In this document: positions 35,601 to 45,829 of the stretch, piece after piece
How positions within the stretch are numbered: the first letter of the stretch is position 1
Layout of the letters: the number at the start of each line of letters is the position of its first letter
Source of the DNA: Gyrodactylus bullatarudis
Lineage: Eukaryota; Platyhelminthes; Monogenea; Gyrodactylidea; Gyrodactylidae
NCBI GenBank assembly: GCA_012064415.1
Contig: SSNU01000047.1
Location: 264,415 to 328,414, forward strand
Direction: 5' to 3'
DNA length: 64,000 nucleotides
Made by a program: the position numbers and the translations under genes
The notes under the pieces: model-generated
The model's input: only the letters and a program-made list of their open reading frames with translations
Told to the model about the DNA's origin: nothing
Databases searched by the model: none

Positions 35601-38600
35601 TCTCTTCTTTATTCTCATCTTCAAAAGCCAGATGATTAATGAATTTCTTACAGACTTATTCACATTTAATTTTTTTATTATTTTGCTTTGCCTATAAAAC
35701 CAGATATTGACAATTATAAACATTTACGAACAGATTTACATTTTATTTTGTATACATTTTATATATATTTATATTTTCTTTCAAAAATAAATTTGTCTAA
35801 CAAAAAAAAAGACTTAAGGCTTGAGAAAGTTACTTGTCCCATATATGATCATCACTGAGGCCATTATATATTATACTTTAGTTACTTAATTTGAGTGAAT
35901 AGCGTTGGACATCTATACTTACATAGATTATAAAACTACAGCTATTTAGTTCTAGGTGCTTAGGTATATAAATACCACAGGTTCGACTTACTTGGATTAG
36001 CCCATGTCGCTAGTATACTTGGATTATTTCTAAATACTCTGAGAGTTTCTTTCGTACTAGTCACGGTAGGATCCGTTTGTAAAGTGTAACATTCATGGAC
36101 TCTAATTCACTATCAAATAAGACGAACTTGTTAAAATAATTAGTTTTGGTGATAAAACCATTCAGTTCACCCTACTTGAATTCAAAATAGAGATTCTTTA
36201 GAATATTTTAGAAAAAATCAACTTTATAAACTTTGAGTTTCGATTCTTAAACTATACTGTAGCCTTTTTTATCAAGGATCACTGATTTAAATATCTACAT
36301 CAACCAAAATAAAATTCACCCTAAAACTACAATTAAGGACCTTGGGATTACTTATTCATGGAAACTTGATTTTGTTGATCACTATTTGGCTCATCCACAT
36401 CCACAAATGCATCAAAATCGACAGCATGAAACTACTTTTATTCAAAGTTTATGCTAGACCAGTAATTGAATACTGTTCTGCAATCTGGAACCCTGAATGT
36501 GACAAATGGTCTAAAAAATACAAACTGCATGCAACAGATTTACGCGCCTTTTGTCATCCACATACCAAACTGAAATGAAATCCACGAAAAACTCCTTGTG
36601 GCTAAGAAGAGAACTCAAAACAATTACCCTAATCAAACTCTCACCCCTGGCTAACTCCAATCGTCAAGGCCTATGCTCCAATGTTCCTGAATATGGCAAT
36701 CTAAAAAAGCTATCAATTTTCAACAAAGCCAAAAACATATTTAAAAAACTTAATCATAAGATGAAAACTCTTGACAATGATGAATTTAAAAAAGAATTTT
36801 AAAAACTTTATAATTTATAAATTTCCACAAAACTGAAGAATCTATTTAATGTTTATATAGATAACACATGTATTGTTTAATAAATATTATTATTATTATT
36901 ATTATGAATGGGCTTCAACTTTTGCTTAACTCTCTTCGAAATAGAAAATTCCCTATTTAAATGCAATTTACAACCTCCATTCAGATAGTAATTTTAAATC
37001 CTAAGAATCACTCCAACATTGAATTACTTATTTTCAACATAGACCTTGAATAGGTTTAGACTGATATTTATTTATCAAGATAGACAAAAGATCGTTATTG
37101 CATAAAACTACTATTTTACCCAATATTTTTCTCCGGAATGTCAGGAAACATAACTTTTTTGAATTCCGCAATGAAATGAGCCCATGATTTGTTGAAATAA
37201 AAAAATTAATTTGGACAAAGTTATGCTAAAATGCGCCGAATTTCTGTTATTATCGTTATGGTGTCAACATTGCATCAAAAACCAGATGATAGTGGAACTA
37301 AGCCGGAAATAATCACATAATGAAACCAAAGGAGGCGTAGATCAGCTTGTAACGAATTACTCCTATAGAAGATCTACGAATAGATGGGTTCTCACAATTT
37401 TTTAGAATATGCTTGACCTCGCAGCATATAACGCATATGTTTTATACAGCCTAAAATGGCCTGAATCACTGAATAAAAAGAAATATTCTAGAAGAGAATT
37501 CTTGAGAGTTTTCAGTATGCAGTTGATGAAGAATATACAAATATCAACACAGAAAATAGAGAATGCAGCACAACCGAATTAGATATAACAAAATCAGTCA
37601 AAGCTCGCTGATATATATGCCCAAGATCAGTTGACAGAAAGACACAAATAATTTGCAAAAAATGCAAAAAGAACATTTGCAAGATACATATGATTCCTAT
37701 TTGTCATCTATAAACCCTTAATAAAATAAACTTATTCATTCTATATTTCTTTCAGCAATAAAAATTCGATCATTTCACATCATTCTTTAGATTATTTGGC
37801 CATGGAGGTTGAGAGAAACTTTAAAATTTAAAATTTTAAGATTTGAATCATTTTTCTTTTTGATGCGATATTCCACAATACTAACGAGTTTCTAATTTTG
37901 AACCCAAATACATTAGCATTTACTTACTTCAAATCTTCGAAATAGACAGAAATCAAATCTCAATAGACTGAACTTCAGTCACTATAAATTCTGTCGAAAG
38001 ATTTATTTTAAAAAATCAAACGTTTGGTAATTCTACTCTGATATCATTATTTTAAAGATGCAATTTGGTGATCAAAGTCTCATTTTTTATATTGGGATTT
38101 TCAAAACCAATCAACTCACAGTCTCAAGGCTGTATGAATTGTAATGTTTAGCATTGTAGTTCTTAATTTCAGCCAGCCTCGAGTCAATTATTGTCATATG
38201 AGAGTTCATTTGAAAGATGAACGTCAACACTGAGCAAATAATTCCAATTATGATGAATATTAGGAAGCTGTTCATAAAAATGATTGACCACAACTTTTTT
38301 GTTCCCTTCTTACTGGAACTTTTTACTCCTTTCACATCACCGTTGTTGTAAATCATTTGTGTTTCATGATTTGAATCAATTCCAACTGATACTTTCTTCT
38401 CAAACTGACCACTGCTTCCCTCTGAGGTTCCGTTAAGAAATGATTCTTTCAGATCAGCATTTTGGTTCATGATATTGTAACCGTTAAAGTATGATTCGTG
38501 TAGTTTATCATCAATGCAATTTGAGTTGATATTACCACTCACTTGATCTCGTATTAGAGGACAATACATTTTCTGTGGGAAAATGGAGCCTATTTGAGAA

Positions 38601-38638
38601 TGCTGGTGGTGATATTGTCGACAAGGAGAAGTTTCCAT
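26659..38638 (-). CDS. GLDN: Colmedin: type II membrane collagen with olfactomedin domain (gliomedin/UNC-122-like)
   Basis: Eight exons join in frame to 513 codons: 38120-38638, 34189-34255, 29831-29857, 28349-28402, 28249-28296, 27977-28033, 27205-27497, 26659-27135. Order: a ~115-residue cytoplasmic N part, one TM segment (about 122-148, IIFMNSFLIFIIIGIICSVL), a short stalk, two Cys (DKCSDLDKC), 15 Gly-X-Y triplets starting GPPGARG, a linker with one Cys, and an olfactomedin-like domain (LLGHILIENQFYLVF, then YSYDFVEESMLLKR and VNMTDILLTNNLYIIF, parallel to GTGHVVYNGSLYY, the strand after it and DLAVDE-GLWVIY). This is the plan of gliomedin and C. elegans UNC-122/COF-2, surface proteins at cell-cell and neuromuscular contacts. 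Collagen exons of 54 and 27 nt follow the ancestral collagen pattern. The olfactomedin part is divergent. Introns of 3.9, 4.3 and 1.4 kb are full of mobile elements; the last is 69 nt. Confidence 0.87.
27713..27844 (+). CDS. Possible terminal exon on the opposite strand, unknown
   Basis: A strong acceptor (TTTATTTCCCTACAG) precedes a 43-codon open frame that is Lys/Glu-rich (TVNEEKKMYKFKFPEQ...) and ends in TGA. It lies antisense inside colmedin intron 6. The reverse strand is also open here but less protein-like. No partner exon found. Confidence 0.25.
28501..28655 (+). repeat. Dispersed repeat R1, copy 2
   Basis: Shares with 63690-63840 the words AAGAAATACTACACCTTT, CTACAGATAGACCAATACA, TCAATCTATGCCGAACAG and TTGGTTCAAAATTATGATAA. 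Non-coding. Confidence 0.8.
29200..29600 (+). repeat. Foldback family A copy (in colmedin intron 2)
   Basis: Inverted arms around 29285-29345 and 29515-29580 (CCCACTTTTTAAACTTTTGA against its near-complement ending AAAGTTGAAAAAGTGG). Internal A landmarks such as TTAGGCCGTTTTTTGAG. Confidence 0.7.
31141..31255. pseudogene. Possible mitochondrial-type LSU rRNA fragment, rearranged
   Basis: The right part reads ACTAGTACGAAAGG on +, like the sarcin-ricin loop of organellar LSU rRNA. On - the left part reads ACCTGTGGGATATATTACCT, then AAGCACCTAGAA, like the LSU 3' domain. The two parts are in opposite orientation, so the copy is rearranged. Judged by eye only; could be another repeat. Confidence 0.35.
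31445..31640 (+). repeat. Subterminal tandem words next to the MULE
   Basis: About four imperfect repeats of a TTTACAAAAAGTCTAAG / TTGGTCTAAGTC unit at 31449-31620. The same words occur in the MULE terminal repeat (TTGGCCTAAG). Confidence 0.6.
31641..33633 (-). mobile_element. MULE (Mutator-like) DNA transposon, decayed
   Basis: Imperfect terminal inverted repeats of about 40 bp at 31641-31680 and 33594-33633 (shared CATGAAATATTTATCACTT) bracket a Mutator-like transposase on the minus strand. No clear target duplication was found, and related words continue outside on the left, so the true ends may be further out. Inserted in colmedin intron 2. Confidence 0.7.
31740..33335 (-). pseudogene. 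MULE transposase pseudogene
   Basis: From N to C: a Cys-containing FLYWCH/WRKY-like zinc region (KCRDQNCPF, then HLSKFHEHTYSK), the MULE domain with LPLVVLDGCHLKSNNYTLL (first Asp), LVILSDREKGIASI (second Asp), HSFCVFHIGKN (C-x2-H) and NITSNIAESMNASF (Glu), then a SWIM zinc finger (SCSCNFIAHNGYP...PCKYL) and a basic tail. Breaks: a frameshift near 32565 between the second Asp and the C-x2-H block, and a ~15-nt insertion with a stop inside the SWIM finger (31980-31996). It cannot make an intact transposase as read. Confidence 0.8.
33720..33905 (-). repeat. Foldback family B fragment
   Basis: Ends on + with TTGATATCAATCAGCTTTAC, the inverted B terminus. AT-rich interior with TTTCTCGAAAAAAATTATTT. 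Confidence 0.45.
35292..35639 (+). pseudogene. LINE ORF2 C-terminal fragment
   Basis: An open frame of 115 codons without an ATG encodes IERIQYRFLHSIF, then SGLQPLWVRRYAFVVKKF, and ends QKPDD-stop. This is the region after the RT of Jockey/CR1-like LINEs (I-E-x-I-Q-x-R-F, L-x-x-R-R). It is not the same subfamily as the 39-44 kb LINEs. 5'-truncated; in colmedin intron 1. Confidence 0.75.
35950..36084 (-). pseudogene. Possible mitochondrial-type LSU rRNA fragment, copy 2
   Basis: On the minus strand: ACCGTGACTAGTACGAAAG (sarcin-ricin-like), then TAGCGACATGGGCTAATCC, AACCTGTGG and ATATACCTAAGCACCTAGAA. Order and spacing resemble the 3' domain of LSU rRNA. It matches 31141-31255 piecewise, but here all parts are collinear. 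Confidence 0.4.
36240..36905 (+). pseudogene. LINE 3' fragment with (ATT)n tail
   Basis: Frames on + give TTIKDLGITYSWKLDFVDH (RT thumb motif D-L-G-I), LLFKVYARPVIEYCSAIWNP (the L-Y-x-x-x-V-R-P-x-x-E-Y-C motif of Jockey/CR1-like LINEs) and a basic end stopping at 36802. Two frameshifts are needed. It finishes in a TATTATTATTATTATTATTATG tract, a typical LINE 3' microsatellite end. In colmedin intron 1. Confidence 0.75.
37100..37250 (+). repeat. Foldback family A fragment
   Basis: Contains AATATTTTTCTCCGGAATGT and GAATTCCGCAATGAAATGAG, which match the A left arm. It abuts the piggyBac relic. Confidence 0.55.
37256..37710 (+). pseudogene. piggyBac transposase C-terminal relic
   Basis: Frames on + show VMVSTLHQKPDD, KPEII, then NETKGGVDQLVTNYSYRR (the conserved N-x-x-x-G-G-V-D, third catalytic Asp), RWVLTIF-stop-NMLDLAAYNAYVLY, KYSRREFLRVFSMQLM, and a Cys-rich end CKKCKKNICKIHMIPICHL like the piggyBac C-terminal zinc finger. 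Stops and at least one frameshift show it is dead; the N-terminal half is missing. In colmedin intron 1. Confidence 0.75.
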
Positions 38639-39399
38639 TATTTATTCCAATGAATGGATTTTTCAAAATATACACATAAAGTTTAATGAAAAGTTTACAA
38701 ATATCCAGCATAGAGGAGAAATCTTCTCACTTGGAGGATTTCTATTGGTGGAGAGATGTATTGCGTATTTGAATTTGGTGTGATTTGGAACAATAGGAGG
38801 TTATCACCCCAAATCAAATGCCAACTTTTGATTCAATAGGGGAAAATGCATCGAATAACTCTATTTATAAATTAATTATAAAGTTTCCCTGTTTCCGTGT
38901 AAACTCTTGGCATTCTCTAACAATATTGAAAATAATGACATTAATTTGAGGTTGATTTGTGATTTATTTTACTCAATCGCGCATTCAAGATTGCAAATAG
39001 CCTCTCAAGAATATAGAAAAATTAAAAAGAAATTATGACAATTTCTTGTTGAGCCACTTGAAATAGGAAGTATCTTTTGCTCATTGGAAACTTCCAATGG
39101 AAAGTTTTATTTATTGATTTTTGTTTAATTTTAATAAAAATTTAGAAGTCATTAGCAGCAAATATTTGGAAATTAATCAAGGTTGATCTGGAAAGTAAAT
39201 ACAAATATGTTCTCAAAGATTCAAAGGCTAATTTCGGAATTTGCAACAGAGTGACAAAAAGGATTTGGGTAGAATAGAATATCTGGGACTGGATCTGGAA
39301 AAGAGAAAAACTGTCAATTTGAAGGGAAGCCAAAGTAAATTTATGGGGAATTTTGAAAAATAATAAATAAGGTAATCTAAGTGCATACAAAGACAATCA
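38639..39399. other. Colmedin 5' flank
   Basis: No exon recognised. It must contain the colmedin promoter and 5' UTR; a TATA-like word (TTATAAATTAATTATAAAG) lies around 38866-38884. Confidence 0.4.
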
Positions 39400-39905
39400 A
39401 TTAAAATAGTTTTTAAAGAGGTCATGATCATCAGGAATGAGTGCAGAGAGGTAGGCGCAGGTTGACTTGGGGTTGCATGAAGGGATATTCTTCGAGAGTA
39501 ATTTAAATCTGGTTTAGAGAGGGAGGATATTTCTGCGTAGAATTGAAAATTTCCTATTGTTCCTTGTATTAAGGTAAGTACGCTCATTAGGATCAATCAA
39601 GTTATTATACAGGATCAAAGAGGCAGTGATCCTTCTGAGCCAGATTGGATACAAGGAGGAGAGGTCAAGGCATTGTTTGTAACTAATTGGACTGTAGCAG
39701 GACTTGAGGAATCTGAATTGGATCTGCTCTATCTTCTTAGTAGATTGCTGAGAGAGACCGATGATAAGGGATGCTGCATAATCAAACCTTGAAAGAATAA
39801 AGCTTTTGTAGACTATGAGCTTCAGCACAGAACTCGCTATGAATCTCGTAGTAATAAAGGTTGAGTATCTTAACGATTTTCGTTCAATTTTCCTACAAGT
39901 GCACT
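39400..39905 (-). pseudogene. LINE ORF2 C-terminal fragment, same family as 40.5-43.9 kb
   Basis: On the minus strand: LRYSTFITTRFIASSVLKL, YKSFILSRFDYAASLI, QSTKKIEQIQFRFLKSCY, LSSLYPIWLRRITASLILYN, ending after a frameshift with DLFKNYFN-stop. It is collinear and about 70% identical by eye with the end of the + strand LINE. 5'-truncated. Confidence 0.8.
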
Positions 39906-40499
39906 GCCTACCGAAATAGGACTGTCGAAAAAGTTGCCTGAAAATATAAAAATCTAAACTAATTTCGTCTAGCAGTTAACTTGTGAAAAATGAAAAGCTT
40001 TATTTTCTGAATTCATTGCTCACTTAGTTAGATTCTAAGGCTTAGAATCTAATTCTACTTCCTTGAGAAATTTTTACATGCCTCAAACCTTATTCAAATA
40101 ACATTCTCCCCCATGTAACCTACCAGTGGGCACAATTTAAAAAAAACCAAAACTCTACAATATCAGTTCCTGTGATCTTGTTTTGGACTATGTTCATACG
40201 AAGAACTTCTTAGGAGATCAAATCTCTACCTAATTTAGATGAGTAGGATTACCTCATCTGTAGCACCATGCAAGGAGATAACTGATGTATTGCATGTGAT
40301 TTGAATTGGTGTAAAAACATTTAAAAGATTTATTTGTGTTGAAATTTAATTTTTTTAATGAATAAACGAGAGACCGGGATTTTGGCCGGATTTTTGAATC
40401 AAGAGTTTGCATATATCAAAGAACGTTTATTTTCCTGTATAAATCAGCATGGAAATATTGTGACTCTCAATTTGAAAGAGAAAATGGTATGAATAAACC
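39906..40499. other. No supported gene
   Basis: Between two oppositely oriented LINE copies. It may include the LINE 5' UTR from about 40380. No exon seen. Confidence 0.4.
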
Positions 40500-43400
40500 T
40501 TCCACTAAAAAACCTAGCCTAATTCTCATAGTCTTATCGTGAGAGGAATTATGCACCCAAATTTTAATATTGCAGAAGTTGCAAACTTTATAAAAAATCT
40601 GCTTCCAGACATTAAATTCTCCATCTCATTCCATAACGCAAATCCTATACAGTCAAATCACTATTACAAAGTCTCTTCCAAAAAGAAAATATCTCATCAT
40701 TTCTATAAACTTATTTTTGATGAATTCATACAAAAAGGTATAAAAATAACTAGGTCAATACCTATTGATCAAAGAAAACCTTTAACAAATAAGAATGTCC
40801 AATGGACATTGTCCATACAAACCAACCTCAACGTCTATCTACTTCCATCGCTCCTACCCAACCTCAACTTCCATTTACTTCTATTGCCACTACTCAACCT
40901 CAACGCGTAATCCAAACCAATGAGAAAAAAGACGCCACTACTCCACAGGTTATCTCGACATCTAATGGCCGTACTCCGGTATTAGCTCCTCCTACCACAT
41001 CAAATCTTGCTAACCTGAATAACAGTACCCACAATAAAGGTCCTGTTGTTCCCGTCATAACTCCGAATCATACCAACATTCCTTTTATATTCAATGCTAG
41101 ACAAAACAATCCTACTCCTAACTCGTCACGAACTTTCAAAGTCAGGAGAATATCTCACACCAACGTTAACATAAATGAATCCTCATTCAATGCCCGTAAG
41201 ATTACCAACGGGTCACTGGAACTCCCCTGGCGAAATAACTCCCAGTTTAAGTATTAATGATCCCAATCCAAATCACTTCCTACTCAAAAAAAATAGTTAT
41301 TTCTCACAGCATCCGCAATTCTCAGAGCCTCTAAATCTAAATGAGAACCCAACAACATTACCCTGTTTCAAAATTGCACTCTGGAATATTAGATCTATTT
41401 TAAACTCCATGTATTACCTAAAGTTGCTCGCAGAGAAACAAAAACCAAGCATCATCCTTATCACCGAATCATGGCTCAAACCTCGCCTCAAATCAGAAGA
41501 CATCGAAATTTCAAATTATTATATCATTCGTGCTGATCGTACTTTCTCTAAGGGAGGAGGAGTATTAGCCTACATATCAACTGATTTTTCTTGCAATCTA
41601 ATTTCAGCCACCGACCGTCCAGAAATGCTAGTATTCAATATTTTCGAATCCAAACTGAATTTCAGTGCTTCTGTCATAATCATTTATAATCCTCCACCTG
41701 CCAACCGCGTATCTGAAACAAATATAGTTAATCATCTGCATTCGATCTCTCGGAATTTCCTCACCAATATCATCCTCTGTGGTGACTTTAATAAACCAAC
41801 ATACCTCCCAAACATGATTGACTTTGATTCTCCAATCTTTGAATTCGCCTCCTCAGCCAACCTGATCCAAAAGGCAGATCGCCCCTCTAGAAAATCTACG
41901 TACTTGGACCTCCTCTTCACTAATATTACAGGACTTCAGTGCTGTCATTCTGCAAAGTACCCTACATCTGACCATCACCCCTTGTTTTTCACTATCGGCA
42001 CAGAGTCTAATTATTATCTCTCAGTCCCTACATCTAGTCACTTCATTCTCTCATTTTCGCCAACTCTACCTCTCATCCGCTGAATTCATTTTCAAAAATG
42101 GCTTCAATACAGATTATTTCCATTTTCTCATTACCAAAGCAAGGAAAATTTCCAAAAACTCCAAAATAGCTTACCTTTCAATTTCTCAGCAGCTTTTCGA
42201 AAAATCAATTATTGATGACTTCAATACCCAACCGTCGAAAGCTTGGAAGAAGCTCAAATATTTAGCAAACAAGTCTGAATCCGCTTCAAATCTATCAACT
42301 ACTTCTGCGGATTCCTTGAACAAATTTTTTCAATCAGTTTTCTCCACTCAGTTAGAAGTTAAATTCTTGTCAACAAATTCAGCGATTCCTCCTATCATCT
42401 CGGCTGATATGCTAGTCGACCTACTCCTTGACACAAAATCAAAGAAACGTAAAGATACTTTCTTTAACTCAAATGAGCTCCTTCTCTCGTTACCAACCTG
42501 TTTTTTGTGAATCTCGCCATTTTCATGACCCATGCCATTTCAATTAATCTTATTCCCTATGAATGGACTTGCATTAAAATAACACCAATACCCAAAATAT
42601 TTAATCCTCAAACTGATCCAGATTATCGACCTATCTCCAATCTACCTATATTTCTTAGCCTGGTCGACTCAATATCTCTCCACCTACTTTCGCCACATAT
42701 CAGTATTGAATCCATGGATCCCTCACAGCACGGTTTCTTGAAGGGCCGCAGTACCTCTACCAATCTAGTCTTCTTCTTCAACAAAGTTGATGACCTGAGA
42801 CATAGAAAATTTCCATCCATTGTTATTTTCCTTGACATCTCAAAAGCATTTGACAAGCTTCCATTCAATATTATCCAAAATTCCCTTAGGGACAATGAAT
42901 TCAACCCTTTTCTTATAAATTGGATTACAAATTTTCTTTCATCCAGATCCCAGGAAGTTCATTTCAATGGCCAAATCTCTAGTTCCACTAAAATCACATT
43001 AGGAGTTCCCCAAGGCTCAAAAATTGGCCCACTGTTATTCAATCTAGTTTTCGCAACTATTAAACCATCTTCCCCAGACGTTTTTTACTATAAATATGCT
43101 GATAATCTGAAAGATCTAATCCCAAATTTTTCTAATGAACTTATAGTTAAAGAGCTCAACCACCTGGAGACTTCTTTGCTTAAAATCGGACTATCAATGA
43201 ACCAAAATAAAAATTATGATTTTGAAGACCGCTAAACCCACAACCGAACTTAATCCTGTTTTTTCTCACTTGGTTGTTAATAAAATCAAAGACCTTGATT
43301 TAACCTATGATCAATCATTATCCATTAAATCACATGTGAGTGAGCTTTTGAAGACGCTGAGATACTCAACTTTCCTCATCACAAGATTCATTTCCTCCTC

Positions 43401-43870
43401 TGATCTCAAACTCAAGATGTATAAAAGTTTCATTTTATCAAAATTTGATTATTGTGCTTCCCTCATCCTCGGAATTACCATTGAATCCACAAAAAAGATA
43501 GAACAAATTCAATACCGATTTCTCACCTCCTGCTATGGACCACTAAGTTATAAACAATGTCTCAAATTATCATCTTTATACCCTATCTGGCTCAGGAGGC
43601 TCTCTAGCTCGCTGATTCTCTATAACACTTATAAGCCACAAGATGATTCTCCAACTTATAGTACCAGAAACTCCAGAAAATATTCAATTCTCCTTGGTAA
43701 CATCCCCCCCCTCCAAGCCAGGTTTAAACTTGTACTTAAAAACATCCCCTGCACATCCATCAAATCCACATGTGCTTTCCTCCAAAGTCTCATTCCAGAG
43801 GATGAAGACCTGTTCAGAAATTATTTTGCTTAATTCTGTCTTTTTTTTAATAAAGATTCTTTTAATTTGA
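40500..43870 (+). mobile_element. Near-full-length LINE (Jockey/CR1-like group), inactivated
   Basis: ORF1-like part at about 40515-41257 (HNANPIQSNHYYKVSSKKK, then a Pro/Thr/Asn-rich stretch). The APE endonuclease at about 41360-42000 has ALWNIRS, ITESWL, CGDFN, TYLDLLFTN and TSDHHPL. The reverse transcriptase at 42510-43200 has PIPK, DYRPISNL, HGFLKGRST, LDISKAFDKL, GVPQGSKIGPLLF and KYADNL. The C-terminal domain at 43230-43833 ends DLFRNYFA-stop. Lesions: frameshifts near 42050, 42500 and 43215, and YADN in place of the catalytic YADD. So it is a relatively young but dead copy. The 3' end is AATAAAG-rich near 43850. Confidence 0.88.
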
Positions 43871-44175
43871 CAAAACAGTTTTATTAAAGAAATCGACTCG
43901 ATTTAATCGAGGTACTGAATAACATTTTTTTATGTTTAAACTTCAATTAAGACGGCCATTTAGGAATTATTTTATCATTAACCAGGGCCTAATCTAAGAA
44001 TTGTTAATTTTATAAACGTTTTAAATATCATATAAAAATAATTTCACTTGAATATGAGATTGATTGGATAAACTTTGTATTTCTTATTCAATAATTCTAA
44101 GAAATACTGCTTTCAAATAATAACAATTTTGTTTTTAACTCATTCACTAAAGTATTGCGAGGATTTCATTTAATT
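43871..44175. other. Intergenic
   Basis: AT-rich 5' flank of the aldo-keto reductase; nothing else recognised. Confidence 0.4.
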
Positions 44176-45146
44176 ATGATCAAGACACTAACTCTCAATA
44201 ATGGAATTGAAATGCCTATATTCGGTCTAGGAACTTGGCTTGTGAGTAATAATATACTAACAAAATTTAGTCAGTTAAAAACCAAGCTAAAGAAGCAATA
44301 ATTTCAGCTGTGGAATGTGGATATCGTTTAATTGATAACGCGCATGTTTATCAGAATGAAGAAGAAATAGGAGAAGCTCTCAAGTATTTATTTGAAAACA
44401 ATATCGTGAAACGCGAAGATTTATTCATAGTTACTAAACTTTGGAATTCTCATCATGATCCTGAGCATTCGTTCGAACGATGCCAGAAGACCCTTGAAAA
44501 GTTACAACTCGACTATGTTGACCTTTATCTAGTCCATTGGCCTGTTGGTTATAAATATGATGGTGACAATTTGACTCCTGTTAAAGAGGATGGAACTAGA
44601 AATTTCCATGACTATGGTCTTGAAAAAGTCTGGGCTGGAATGGAAAAAATTTACGAGAATAACCTAGCCAAATCCATCGGTGTTTCTAACTTTAACATTA
44701 GTCAGATTGATCTTGTATTCGGAAGTGCTAGAATCAAGCCAGCTGTGAATCAAATTGAAGTCGGGCCAAGTTTCCCAAATATCGAGCTAATTAGGCACTG
44801 TCAAGAAATGGGTGTCCAGATTATGTCATACTCTCCTTTAGGCAATCCTGGTAATTCTAGCAAAAATGTCGAGAAAAATATCCTTGAATACGATCATATT
44901 AAAAATTTGGCTCAAAAATACAACAAGACACCTGCTCAAATATGCATACGTTTTTGTTTAGATTTGAAAACAAATTGCATCCCCAAGTCTGTTACCAAAG
45001 AACGGATCAAGTCGAATATGGAGGTTTTTGACTTTAGTCTGACTAAAGAAGAAATTGATGAAATAATTGAAAAAAGTCCAAACTTTCGTACATGCAATCC
45101 AAAGGAACTCATGGGTGGATCTAAAGAATTTCCGTTCTTCGATTGA
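44176..45146 (+). CDS. Aldo-keto reductase (AKR1-like)
   Basis: Two exons (44176-44241, 44271-45146) give 313 residues, the usual AKR length. The intron is 29 nt and contains TACTAAC, a perfect branch-point word, seven bases before TTTAG. The protein is a TIM-barrel NADPH-dependent carbonyl reductase, cytosolic. Seen: GIEMPIFGLGTWL, CGYRLIDNAHVYQNE (catalytic Asp44 and Tyr49), IVTKLW (Lys), LVHWP (His), GVSNFN, QIEVGPSF, SYSPLGNPG, and the cofactor motif IPKSVTKERIKSN. All four catalytic residues are present. The substrate cannot be told from sequence. The C-terminal loop is short. Converges with the IF3-like gene, 176 bp between stops. Confidence 0.92.
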
Positions 45147-45322
45147 TCTCATTTTTCGGTTGCAGTGATCATTCAAGTGGTCTTTCAATCAGAAATATTG
45201 TCTACGGTCCAATAAATATTTGATTTATAGAAAAATGAGTTTTTTATAATTAATCATTCTAGTGTTGTTGTAATATGACGAGTCTGTTACTCAATAAATT
45301 ACACAATGTTCGAATAAATTAT

Positions 45323-45671
45323 CTACTTGGAAATTGGCTTTATTAAAAATATCTTCTTATTAATTTTATCAAGAGAAATCTCTGCATTTTTAATTGATTG
45401 CAGATGCTCTTGGATATCTGGTCCTTCGTTACGGTTTGACTTGGTTGATAAAAGCTCTACTTTAACTGATAGATCTTTGTCTACAAACTTTTGTATTTGA
45501 TTCATTTTGAGTAATAACATATTATGGTCTATCTTATTTTTGATCTTGATCATCTTTACTTTTGTAATATTATCAGGTAAATTTTCTAAAATAAATAAAA
45601 GATAAACAAGACTTACTAGAAGAGAATTTGAGAACATTGGAAAAATTACTGACAAGATGTGAGCGTAACAT
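45323..45671 (-). CDS. MTIF3: Mitochondrial translation initiation factor IF-3-like, minimal
   Basis: Two exons (45617-45671, 45323-45585; intron 31 nt) give 105 residues. The N terminus MLRSHLVSNFSNVLKFSS is basic and Ser-rich like a mitochondrial presequence. The rest resembles the IF3 C-terminal domain: KVKMIKIKNKIDHNMLLLKM, then IQKFVDKDLSVKVELL (compare K-x-I-x-F-x-x-x-x-D-x-x-D-x-x-x-K, F-L-x-x-G-x-x-V-K-V), and an end INKKIFLIKP matching the last beta strand. In bacteria this domain binds the 30S subunit and keeps 50S off. No IF3 N-terminal domain is present, unless upstream exons were missed. Starts 158 bp from the divergent CDK gene. Confidence 0.55.
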
Positions 45672-45829
45672 GCTCGAATTCTGAATATGAGATAACCACC
45701 TTTAACCAAAAATTTTAAAGTTGTTACTAGGTTAAACAAAGGCAGGATGGAATTTTGTAAATTTCTTCTTGAGAAAAATCTACAATCAAATTTAAATCCT
45801 TTTAGACTTATGTTTTTTAAATATAGAAA

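Noticed and set aside
36883..36905. Independent ATT microsatellite
   Set aside because: It directly follows a LINE 3' end and is best explained as the element's tail.
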